Of a DNA stretch of 42,600 bases, positions 8,350-14,575 are shown piece after piece. The position numbers and the translations under genes were made by a program. Origin of the DNA: Rhizobium sp. BK196 (GTDB lineage: Bacteria; Pseudomonadota; Alphaproteobacteria; Rhizobiales; Rhizobiaceae); assembly GCF_014193255.1 (NCBI RefSeq), contig NZ_JACHZB010000013.1, positions 1-42,600 on the forward strand, read 5' to 3'. Within the stretch, counting starts at the first letter, position 1. The number at the start of each line of letters is the position of its first letter. The notes below the pieces were generated by a model that saw only the letters and a list, made by a program, of their open reading frames with translations, was not told the DNA's origin and made no database searches.

Positions 8350-9921
8350 TCAGGCCGTAAAGGCGAGACTGCTAATCTGATTTTCGATAAAGATGCCCGC
8401 CTCTGCGGCGGGCATCGCTTTGCCGAAGAGATAGCCCTGGCCGATGTCGCAGCCAAGCGGCAGTAGATAGGCGAGTTGGGCGTGCTCCTCGACGCCTTCA
8501 GCCGTCGTCTTGATGTTGAGGCTTCTTCCGAGAGCAAGCATGGCGCGGACGATCTTTTCCTGCTTCTCGTCCTCCCGGCAGGTGGCGATGAAACTCTTGT
8601 CGATCTTGATTTTGTCGAACCGGTAACGGGCGAGCTGAGCAAGGCTCGAATAGCCCGTACCGAAATCATCAAGGGCGATCTGTACGCCCGCTTTATGCAA
8701 TTCATCGAGAATATAGGCTGCGATCGCGGGATCTTGGATCAGCGCGTTTTCGGTAATTTCAACTTCCAGCCGCCCGGCGGGCAGGCCGCTTGCCGCGAGC
8801 ACTTTGAAGATGCGCGAGGGAAGGAGTTTATCCTCCATCTGCACAGGTGAGACGTTGAAGGAAAGCCTTACATCATCTGGCCAGGCGAGGGCATCGCTGC
8901 AGGCCTGGGTGAGGAGGTTTTCGAACAGTTCGGTTATCATGCCGGTTTCTTCGGCAATGCCGATGAAGACCGGAGGCGGAATCCTTATACCGTCTTCGTC
9001 AGTCCATCGGGCCAGCGCCTCGAAGCCGCAGAGCCTACCACTCCTGAGATCGATCAGCGGCTGATAGTAGGTCTTGATCGCCTTGTTCTGAATGGCGCCG
9101 CGCAGCTTGCTCTCCAGTGATGCGCGTTCCGTCACTTTGTCCTGCATGGACGGTTGGAAGATCAGGTGATGGTTGGGACCGCGTGATTTCGCCTCGTACA
9201 TGGCAAGGTCGGCGCGGTGAGCTGCGTCCTCGAGGGGCTCTGCGCCTTCGTTCCAGCGGTCGTAACCCACGCTGGCGCCGACTTCGACGGCAAAGCCATC
9301 GATCAGGATGGGCCGGGTGACTGCCTGGATAAGCACTTTGGCGAACCATTCCTCCCGCGCCTCGGTCATGCCGAGCGCGATGACGATGAATTCATCCCCG
9401 CCGAAACGATAAACGCAATCGGCATTACCCAGTGCGCAGATGCGCTTGGCTACTTCCACCAACAGAACGTCGCCACCCTTGTGGCCGATAAGGTCGTTGA
9501 CTTTCTTGAATCCGTCGAGATCGACGGAGAAGATCGTAACGTTGCTCTTGGCCCCTTCGGGGACATCGCCGTCCTGACGGGCGGGCTTGGGCAGGATCTT
9601 GCGTTCGAAGGCGTAGCGGTTTGGAAGCTTGGTCAGATGATCGTGAGTAGCGGTCCAGTCGGCGCGCGCCTGGGCGGCACCACGAAGTTGCGTCTCTTTG
9701 CGAAGGTCGCCAATGCGCAACGCGGAATAGATGAAACTCATCCCGCCGGCGATGCCGAGGGCAAGCACGAACTCGTCGGCGCCGTAGTTCTCCAAGCCAC
9801 TCATGAAGGAAACGAGCCAGCTATCGACATCCAGCAGGGCGCCTGAAATCCACAACGTTGCTCCGAGCGCCATGACAGACAGGCATTGCTTTCCCGCCCT
9901 GCTCCTGAAGAATTCCGCCAT
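8350..9921 (-). CDS. Membrane GGDEF-EAL cyclic-di-GMP protein
   Basis: A 523-residue protein with two N-terminal membrane helices (about 13-40 and 50-70), a GGDEF domain (RFGGDEF intact) and a C-terminal EAL domain. The EAL domain keeps the catalytic set: GFEALARW, FNVSP, EVEITE, DDFGTGYSSL, KIKIDKSF, AEGVEE and QGYLFG. Phosphodiesterase activity is therefore likely, and the cyclase active site is also intact. The product-inhibition I-site (RxxD five residues before GGDEF) reads GNAD, so feedback inhibition is probably lost. I preferred the start at 9921 because GGAG lies six bases ahead; in-frame ATGs up to 9957 are possible. There is no periplasmic sensor domain, so the input signal is unclear. 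Confidence 0.93.
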   Translation of the reverse strand: MAEFFRSRAGKQCLSVMALGATLWISGALLDVDSWLVSFMSGLENYGADEFVLALGIAGGMSFIYSALRIGDLRKETQLRGAAQARADWTATHDHLTKLPNRYAFERKILPKPARQDGDVPEGAKSNVTIFSVDLDGFKKVNDLIGHKGGDVLLVEVAKRICALGNADCVYRFGGDEFIVIALGMTEAREEWFAKVLIQAVTRPILIDGFAVEVGASVGYDRWNEGAEPLEDAAHRADLAMYEAKSRGPNHHLIFQPSMQDKVTERASLESKLRGAIQNKAIKTYYQPLIDLRSGRLCGFEALARWTDEDGIRIPPPVFIGIAEETGMITELFENLLTQACSDALAWPDDVRLSFNVSPVQMEDKLLPSRIFKVLAASGLPAGRLEVEITENALIQDPAIAAYILDELHKAGVQIALDDFGTGYSSLAQLARYRFDKIKIDKSFIATCREDEKQEKIVRAMLALGRSLNIKTTAEGVEEHAQLAYLLPLGCDIGQGYLFGKAMPAAEAGIFIENQISSLAFTA

Positions 9922-10159
9922 GAGCTTCTCCATCTCCATCCCGGGCGGAAGTATCATGAAAGTCTGAAATGTTTATTGAAACCTGAAGGCGAATTGTTGG
10001 CGATCGTACCATGCATTCGGTAGCACTTTCATCGGAAACGGACAGACCGTGCGTGCTGCGCTGCCTCTTAACGTGATATAAGAAAAGCCGAATTTTTGCA
10101 CGCAATTTGAAACCTTTGGCCGCCTGTTGCTTTTAAGCTTTCGCAACGGATGCAGCGAG

Positions 10160-10402
10160 ATGTCTCTCTTCTATTTCAAGACCGTAGACAATGACGGCAT
10201 GGTTCCGGATGACCTGCCGTTCGAATTTCCCGATCTTTTCGCCGCCGTGGAAGAGGCAAAGCACGTCCTGGCCGAAATGGCGCTCGACGGTTTGCCGCAA
10301 TGGCCGGGCGGATCGCTGGGCATAGAAGTGCAGAACGGTGATCGCGCTCCCATCGTGCGGCTGCGGCTGGAGCTGAAAGTAGACTACGTCCGCCCGCCCT
10401 GA
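10160..10402 (+). CDS. DUF6894-like small protein
   Basis: An 80-residue protein beginning MSLFYFKTVDNDG, with PDLFAAVEEAKHVLAEMA and a C-terminal WPGGSLGIEV...VRLRLELKV pattern. This resembles the DUF6894 family common in rhizobia: short, Tyr/Phe-rich first strand, conserved Asp-Leu-Ala-A-EA helix, closing beta strands. The function of the family is unknown. I chose the internal ATG at 10160 because the family begins there; the ribosome-binding site is weak. The next small gene follows by 60 bases on the same strand and may be cotranscribed. Confidence 0.72.
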   Translation: MSLFYFKTVDNDGMVPDDLPFEFPDLFAAVEEAKHVLAEMALDGLPQWPGGSLGIEVQNGDRAPIVRLRLELKVDYVRPP

Positions 10403-10462
10403 GCGGAACCAATGTCACGTCCAAACCGTTTTTCAGAACTATTCAAGAGAGAGGACAATCTC

Positions 10463-10816
10463 ATGCACGTTGTCGGCACCCAGGTCATCCCCGCCTATGG
10501 CAACAAAGGTGGTTTCACGGTCGAGTTCGTGGGCGACGGCGGCGAAGTCGTCTCCGTGCAGATCAAGAGCGATCGCGGTCAGCAATTGAACCGGCTAAAT
10601 GCGGTGGAAAAGGCGAGGGAAGTGATGAGCTGCCTCGCTACTGCGCCAATCCGCGAGGGCGATAACGGGCAACCAGTTGCGGTAGAGAATGCTCGTTCGC
10701 GGGGTGATGAGGAGGCGATGGAAGAGCAACTGGACGAAGGACTGGAAGGCACTTTTCCCGCCAGCGATCCGGTCTCGATCACCAACACCACAATCTCCAA
10801 GAGCAGCAAACACTGA
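10463..10816 (+). CDS. Hypothetical protein with LDEGLEGTFPASDP tail motif
   Basis: A 117-residue protein with a GAGAGGA ribosome-binding site before the ATG at 10463. The first half (MHVVGTQVIPAYGNKGGFTV onward) looks like a small beta-rich domain with an Arg/Lys-rich helix. The C-terminal EEQLDEGLEGTFPASDPVSIT matches a short acidic motif that recurs at the ends of many small proteobacterial proteins. No catalytic motif is visible. It lies just behind the DUF6894-like gene on the same strand. Function unknown. Confidence 0.72.
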   Translation: MHVVGTQVIPAYGNKGGFTVEFVGDGGEVVSVQIKSDRGQQLNRLNAVEKAREVMSCLATAPIREGDNGQPVAVENARSRGDEEAMEEQLDEGLEGTFPASDPVSITNTTISKSSKH

Positions 10817-10987
10817 TCCGTCCTTCTTATGGCTGCCATGCCCGATAGCGTTCCGTCGTCATTCCGATGATGCGTCGCATGCGCAGTTCGGCAGCCGATC
10901 TGTTTTCGAGGCCGCAGATGCCGAAACTGACCGGCGTGTCCGCTCGGCCTGTTTTTCGTTGTCATTCAGATTAAAATCGGCGAAGAG

Positions 10988-11018
10988 AAAGGCGAGCGGC
11001 CGTAGCGCGCCCGCCTTT
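10988..11018. terminator. Putative bidirectional hairpin terminator
   Basis: Arms AAAGGCG (10988-10994) / CGCCTTT (11012-11018) enclose a GC-rich interior. They lie between the plus-strand small gene ending at 10816 and the minus-strand small membrane protein ending at 11031. The T/A ends on both sides suit termination in both directions. I see nothing else in 10817-10987. Confidence 0.55.
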
Positions 11019-11030
11019 GACTCTGATAGT

Positions 11031-11150
11031 TCAGGCGACGTTGATCAGCAGTGGTAGGCTGATCATGATGCCGACGAGAACGGCGACAACAGTTGCGACA
11101 CGCACGGCGCGAATACGCCGCGTGCGCTCTCCACTCCAGTCATAGGTCAT
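11031..11150 (-). CDS. 39-residue single-helix membrane protein
   Basis: A tiny protein starting MTYDWSGERTRRIRAVRVA. It has a basic N-terminus and one hydrophobic helix filling residues 17-38 (VATVVAVLVGIMISLPLLI). A GGAG sequence lies eight bases before the ATG at 11150, which is stronger than the support for the longer frame starting at 11285. The positive-inside rule puts the basic N-terminus in the cytoplasm. No family is recognised; such single-helix proteins are often regulators or subunits of membrane complexes. Confidence 0.55.
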   Translation of the reverse strand: MTYDWSGERTRRIRAVRVATVVAVLVGIMISLPLLINVA

Positions 11151-11253
11151 TTTTCGTCTCCGCAGGGAAGGACGTAGAGCTCGGGGGTACCGGGTTCGAT
11201 GTGTATGGCTGCGTTTGCTTGTGTAAGGCTGGACTAATTTAGGGGGGAGTATT

Positions 11254-11799
11254 TCAGAAACGCAGCGACCAGCGGCGGTTGTCATGCGTCATACGCACCA
11301 TTCCGAGCGGCTGAACATCTATTGTCCAGAAGGAGGCAGCCGGTGCTTTCAGGACATCCAGGATGGCGGCGCGGATGACGGCTGCGTGGGTAACTGCGAC
11401 GACATGGCCGCCGAGCGGCATTTCCTCATTCATCCAGCCGGCGACGCGTTTGCAAAGCTGTTGCAGGCTCTCACCCTCATGCGGGGCAGCTTCGGGATCG
11501 GATATCCAGAGAGCAAAATTATCCGGCTCTTCGGAACGAAGGCTCATAAGCGGCTTGCCGCTCCAGCGACCATAGTCGCAGTCCCTGAGCGCGGGGGCAA
11601 GGACCGCGTCGAAGCCCAGCATTTCGGCGGTCTGCCGGGTGCGCAGCGCCGGGCTTACGAAAACCCTGTCCGCCTGTCCCGGTGACGGCAGCGTGGCTTT
11701 GCTCATCGCTTGTTCCTCCAGCGGTTCATCCATGGGAAAGGAAGCCGTGCGATTTGCCGCCGTGGCGCCGTTATTTATCCATGTGAGGCAAGTGGTCAC
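11254..11799 (-). CDS. Histidine-phosphatase-fold protein, catalytic RHG motif lost
   Basis: A 181-residue protein with the phosphoglycerate-mutase / histidine-phosphatase layout: RTRQTAEML, DYGRWSGKP, HEGESLQQL and VTHAAVIRAAI (second His). At the N-terminus, where LxRHGET belongs, it reads TWINNGAT. The nucleophilic His and its Arg are both Asn, so ordinary phosphatase activity is not expected. The start is GTG (11799) with GGAGG about eleven bases ahead. It is divergent from the cobalamin riboswitch and cbtBA; members of this fold (CobC) act in cobalamin synthesis, so a B12 link is possible but is inferred from position. It may instead bind a phosphorylated ligand. Confidence 0.8.
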   Translation of the reverse strand: MTTCLTWINNGATAANRTASFPMDEPLEEQAMSKATLPSPGQADRVFVSPALRTRQTAEMLGFDAVLAPALRDCDYGRWSGKPLMSLRSEEPDNFALWISDPEAAPHEGESLQQLCKRVAGWMNEEMPLGGHVVAVTHAAVIRAAILDVLKAPAASFWTIDVQPLGMVRMTHDNRRWSLRF

Positions 11800-11854
11800 G
11801 TTATTCGCGCCCTCCGGAGATAGGGCGGGATGACCGCCACGCGTATGAAGTTTC

Positions 11855-11990
11855 GTTGACAGTATCTTTGACGTGCAGATATAACCGTGACGTTGCGGGT
11901 TTGGAAGCCGGTGAAAGTCCGGCGCGGTCGCGCCACTGTGACCAGCGTGTCGAAGTTCTTCGCGTTGGAAGTCAGACCCTACTGCACACG
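11855..11990 (+). ncRNA. Cobalamin riboswitch
   Basis: The leader of cbtB contains the B12-box signature GGAAGCCGGTGAAAGTCCGG, then CGCCACTGTGA, and a closing GGAAGTCAGACC-CTACTGC element. Together these form the conserved core of cobalamin riboswitches. The ribosome-binding site of cbtB (AGGAGG, 12017-12022) follows about 30 bases downstream, so control of translation or elongation when cobalamin is bound is the expected mechanism. The ends are approximate, since the outer helix is weakly defined by eye. Confidence 0.9.
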
Positions 11991-12027
11991 AGATCTTCGA
12001 CTGAACGCGTCATTCCAGGAGGAATAC

Positions 12028-12237
12028 ATGTCTGACACCACTTTTGCGCCGGTCATGTCGCCCGCCCCCATTCCTGTAAGCCAGATTCTGCCATGGGCGA
12101 TCTTCGGCGGCCTGCTAATGCTGATTGCCATCTATTTCGTCGGCACCGAAGAAGGCGCGATGGCGCTCTTCAACGGCATGTATGTGCACGAATTCGTGCA
12201 TGACGCCCGCCACCTCCTCGGCTTTCCCTGCCACTAA
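12028..12237 (+). CDS. cbtB: CbtB, cobalt-transport small subunit
   Basis: A 69-residue membrane protein with a single helix (about residues 20-42) and the diagnostic C-terminal histidine cluster HEFVHDARHLLGFPCH, thought to bind the metal. CbtB and CbtA form a predicted cobalt transporter found behind B12 riboswitches. A perfect AGGAGG lies five bases before the ATG. It is the first gene after the cobalamin riboswitch, so it should be repressed when cobalamin is plentiful. An intergenic palindromic repeat starts at its stop codon and separates it from cbtA. Confidence 0.95.
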   Translation: MSDTTFAPVMSPAPIPVSQILPWAIFGGLLMLIAIYFVGTEEGAMALFNGMYVHEFVHDARHLLGFPCH

Positions 12238-12332
12238 GCGTCGCGATCTTCGAGATCCGCTTGATACGTTTTAGTTGTAGTTTTTGCATGTCATCATCGC
12301 AAAACCGCTGAACGCTTTTGTGCGACATGCTT
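12236..12332. repeat. Rhizobial intergenic palindromic repeat, copy 2 (inside cbtBA)
   Basis: A two-part element. The first part, AAGCGTCGCGATCTT...GATCCGCTTG, resembles the first part of copy 3. The second is a palindrome with GCATGTC/GACATGC outer arms and the shared core CGCAAAACCGCT...CGCTTTTG. It fills nearly the whole gap between cbtB and cbtA and would fold into a stable hairpin in their shared transcript. Confidence 0.8.
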
Positions 12333-12348
12333 TAGGGGAGTGTCTCAC

Positions 12349-13083
12349 GTGGTTGGAAATCTTCTGCTTCGCGGCATGATCGCGGGCGTGATTGCAGGTA
12401 TCCTGGTTTTCGCCTTTGCGCGCTTCTTCGGCGAACCGCTCGTCGATGCTGCCATCGCCTTCGAAGAGGCGACGGCGCAGGCTGCCGGCGAGGTTGCCGA
12501 GCCTGAAATCGTCAGCCGCGTCACCCAGGCGGGGCCCGGGCTCTTGATCGGCGTCATGGCCTATAGCGTTGCCATTGGCGGGCTGTTTGCGCTTGTCTTC
12601 GCCTTCGTGCATGGCCGCTTCAGCAGCCTTTCGGCACGCGGCACCTCGGCCGTTATCGCAGTCGCCGCTTTCGTCGCCATCGTCATCGTTCCGGCTATCA
12701 AATATCCGGCCAATCCGCCGGCTGTCGGCAATTCGGATACGATCGGGGTGCGCACCGAGCTGTTCTTCCTGATGATTGTCGTTTCGATTGCTTCGCTGAT
12801 CGCGGCCGTTGCAATTGCCCGCAGCCTGACAGCGCGCTACGGCTTATGGAATGCGGCGATCCTTGCGGGTGTTCTCTTCGTCGTCTTCATCGGTCTGGTG
12901 GAATATCTGCTGCCTCCGATCAACGAAGTGCCGGAGAATTTCTCAGCTACGGTGCTATGGCGCTTCCGCACGACCACGCTCGGCATGCATATGATCCTCT
13001 GGCTGGTGCTCGGTCTGGCTTTCGGCGCGCTGGCGGAGAAGCGCCTCGGGGCGAAGAGTGTATTGCGCCCGGCCCATCGATAA
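12349..13083 (+). CDS. cbtA: CbtA, cobalt-transport membrane subunit
   Basis: A 244-residue protein with about six membrane helices. It begins MVGNLLLRGMIAGVIAG, the usual CbtA opening, and ends with HMILWLVLGLAFGALAEK. I chose the GTG at 12349: the AGGGGAG at 12334-12340 is eight bases away, whereas the earlier in-frame GTG (12340) overlaps that ribosome-binding site. It is the predicted cobalt permease partner of CbtB, transcribed from the same riboswitch-controlled promoter, though a palindromic repeat lies between them. Confidence 0.94.
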   Translation: MVGNLLLRGMIAGVIAGILVFAFARFFGEPLVDAAIAFEEATAQAAGEVAEPEIVSRVTQAGPGLLIGVMAYSVAIGGLFALVFAFVHGRFSSLSARGTSAVIAVAAFVAIVIVPAIKYPANPPAVGNSDTIGVRTELFFLMIVVSIASLIAAVAIARSLTARYGLWNAAILAGVLFVVFIGLVEYLLPPINEVPENFSATVLWRFRTTTLGMHMILWLVLGLAFGALAEKRLGAKSVLRPAHR

Positions 13084-13168
13084 GGAGCGGCAGAGGGGCT
13101 TGACGCGCCCTCTTTCCTCGCAAAGCCCGTCGGCTGTTCGGCTGCTGCGTCGGGACGTTGGACGTATT

Positions 13169-13777
13169 GTGAAAAACGGATTCAATCTCCTTTGTTTCGG
13201 CCTTGCCCTGCTGATCGCGGATAACGCATCCGCGCATGGAGGCGGCAGGGACGAGGGCAGCCGCGCTGGCCTACCGGTGCCCGAACTATCTCACGGGGAA
13301 ATGGCTGTGATTGCCGACTATCGCGGCCGTATCATGGATCTCGCCGCAAGCGCGGTCGATACGAACGAGCCTTTCCGGCGTGTCCTGAACTATGCCGAGA
13401 TACAGTATTCCTACTGCCTCTGGGGTCGGATGCCTGGCAGCGTGACGGATCAGGAAAGTCCGTTCAACGAATGCGCCCATGCCTATCTCGCCGCGACCAA
13501 GGCGGTGCTGCTTGCCATGCGCGACATGCCACAGGAGGCGGTAGCCGCCGGTGAAATCGCATCGGCTGTCGATGTCGATATGGTCCGGCGCGGGCTCTCG
13601 CTGGTGACCTGCCGCTTCAGTGGGGAGGGCTTCGACACGGCCGATGTCGTGCGCCCGCGCTGGAGCGAAATACCCCTGCATCCGGCGAGCATGGCCTCGC
13701 TCACCGGATTTGCGGCGATCCTCGCTGCAGGGTTCTTTGTCCTCAGGCGGCTTCTTCGGGTTCAGTCTTCGGAATAG
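13169..13777 (+). CDS. Exported, C-terminally anchored protein of unknown function
   Basis: A 202-residue protein. From the GTG at 13169 it has a clear signal peptide (KNGFNLLCFGLALLIADNASA) with cleavage before HGGGRDEG, leaving a mature N-terminal histidine. A helical middle with YCLWGRMPG and NECAHAY (two Cys) follows, then another Cys in VTCRF, and one C-terminal helix (about 178-198) with a basic tail. It should be periplasmic and tethered to the inner membrane. I recognise no family. It lies 85 bases after cbtA and overlaps the convergent oxidoreductase by 16 bases. A metal-related role is only a guess from position and the histidine/cysteine content. Confidence 0.7.
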   Translation: MKNGFNLLCFGLALLIADNASAHGGGRDEGSRAGLPVPELSHGEMAVIADYRGRIMDLAASAVDTNEPFRRVLNYAEIQYSYCLWGRMPGSVTDQESPFNECAHAYLAATKAVLLAMRDMPQEAVAAGEIASAVDVDMVRRGLSLVTCRFSGEGFDTADVVRPRWSEIPLHPASMASLTGFAAILAAGFFVLRRLLRVQSSE

Positions 13778-14424
13778 CGCTGTTCGCGCCACGGATCACC
13801 ATACATATGGTAGCCGTTCTTTTCCCAGAAGCCTGCCTTGTCGGCCGGCAGCAGATCGATGCGGCGCAGCCATTTAGCGCTTTTCCAGAAATAAAGATGT
13901 GGCACGACCAGACGCATCGGGCCACCGTGATCGCGAGTGAGAGGCTGGCCCTCCCATGCGGTGGCCAGAATGGCGTCTTCAGCGGCGAAATCGGAAAGCG
14001 GCAGGTTGGTCGTGTAGCCGTCATAGCTCGTCAGCATGACGTAGCCGGCTTCCGCCTTCGGCATTGCGAGATCAAGCAGATCGCGGGTCGAAACACCCTT
14101 CCACTTGTTGTCGTAGCGCGACCACGTCGTCACACAATGGATATCGGTAACCATTGTGCTCTGTTCCAGCGCCTGGAAGGCGGCCCAACTGAGGTCGAGC
14201 GGCGTCTCGACCAGGCCGCGAACTTCCAGCCGCCAGCTATCGATGGAAATGATCGGTTGCTGGCCGAGGTCGAGCACCGGCCAGTTCTTGACCAGATGCT
14301 GGCCCGGCGGCAGGCGCTCGGTTTCCGGGCGGCTGATATGGCCGGTCAGGAACTTTCCTTCCGCGGCCCAACGGCGTTTGGATGTTGTGAGCTTGCTGTC
14401 TTTGGGGATCTGGCCGTCGCTCAT
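13762..14424 (-). CDS. Sulfite-oxidase-like molybdopterin oxidoreductase
   Basis: A 220-residue protein of the sulfite oxidase / MsrP fold, holding only the molybdopterin-binding domain. The conserved Cys that ligates molybdenum is in DIHCVTTWSRYDN (Cys97). Further family blocks are WKGV, TSYDGYTTNLPL, DHGGPMRLVVPHLYFWKSAKW and the closing WEKNGYHMYGDPWRE. No Tat or Sec signal is seen, so it is probably cytoplasmic, unlike MsrP. AAGGAG before the ATG at 14424 fixes the start. The substrate is unknown. It is convergent with the exported protein and divergent from the sensor kinase. Confidence 0.9.
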   Translation of the reverse strand: MSDGQIPKDSKLTTSKRRWAAEGKFLTGHISRPETERLPPGQHLVKNWPVLDLGQQPIISIDSWRLEVRGLVETPLDLSWAAFQALEQSTMVTDIHCVTTWSRYDNKWKGVSTRDLLDLAMPKAEAGYVMLTSYDGYTTNLPLSDFAAEDAILATAWEGQPLTRDHGGPMRLVVPHLYFWKSAKWLRRIDLLPADKAGFWEKNGYHMYGDPWREQRYSED

Positions 14425-14575
14425 AGCAGTCTCCTTGCCGTGCAACAATCAGACATCCGCGCCTGGCAAGTGTCAAGTTTCGGCGCCTCTTGGAAATCTG
14501 CACCGTGCTGACTACACTTGGTCCGTCGGGCTATGCCTTCACGGGGGGCGGAGGCGGAAAGGGAGGAGCGAGACT

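Noticed and set aside
12340..12348. GTG at 12340 as cbtA start
   Set aside because: It overlaps the AGGGGAG ribosome-binding site; the GTG at 12349 has proper spacing and the family N-terminus.
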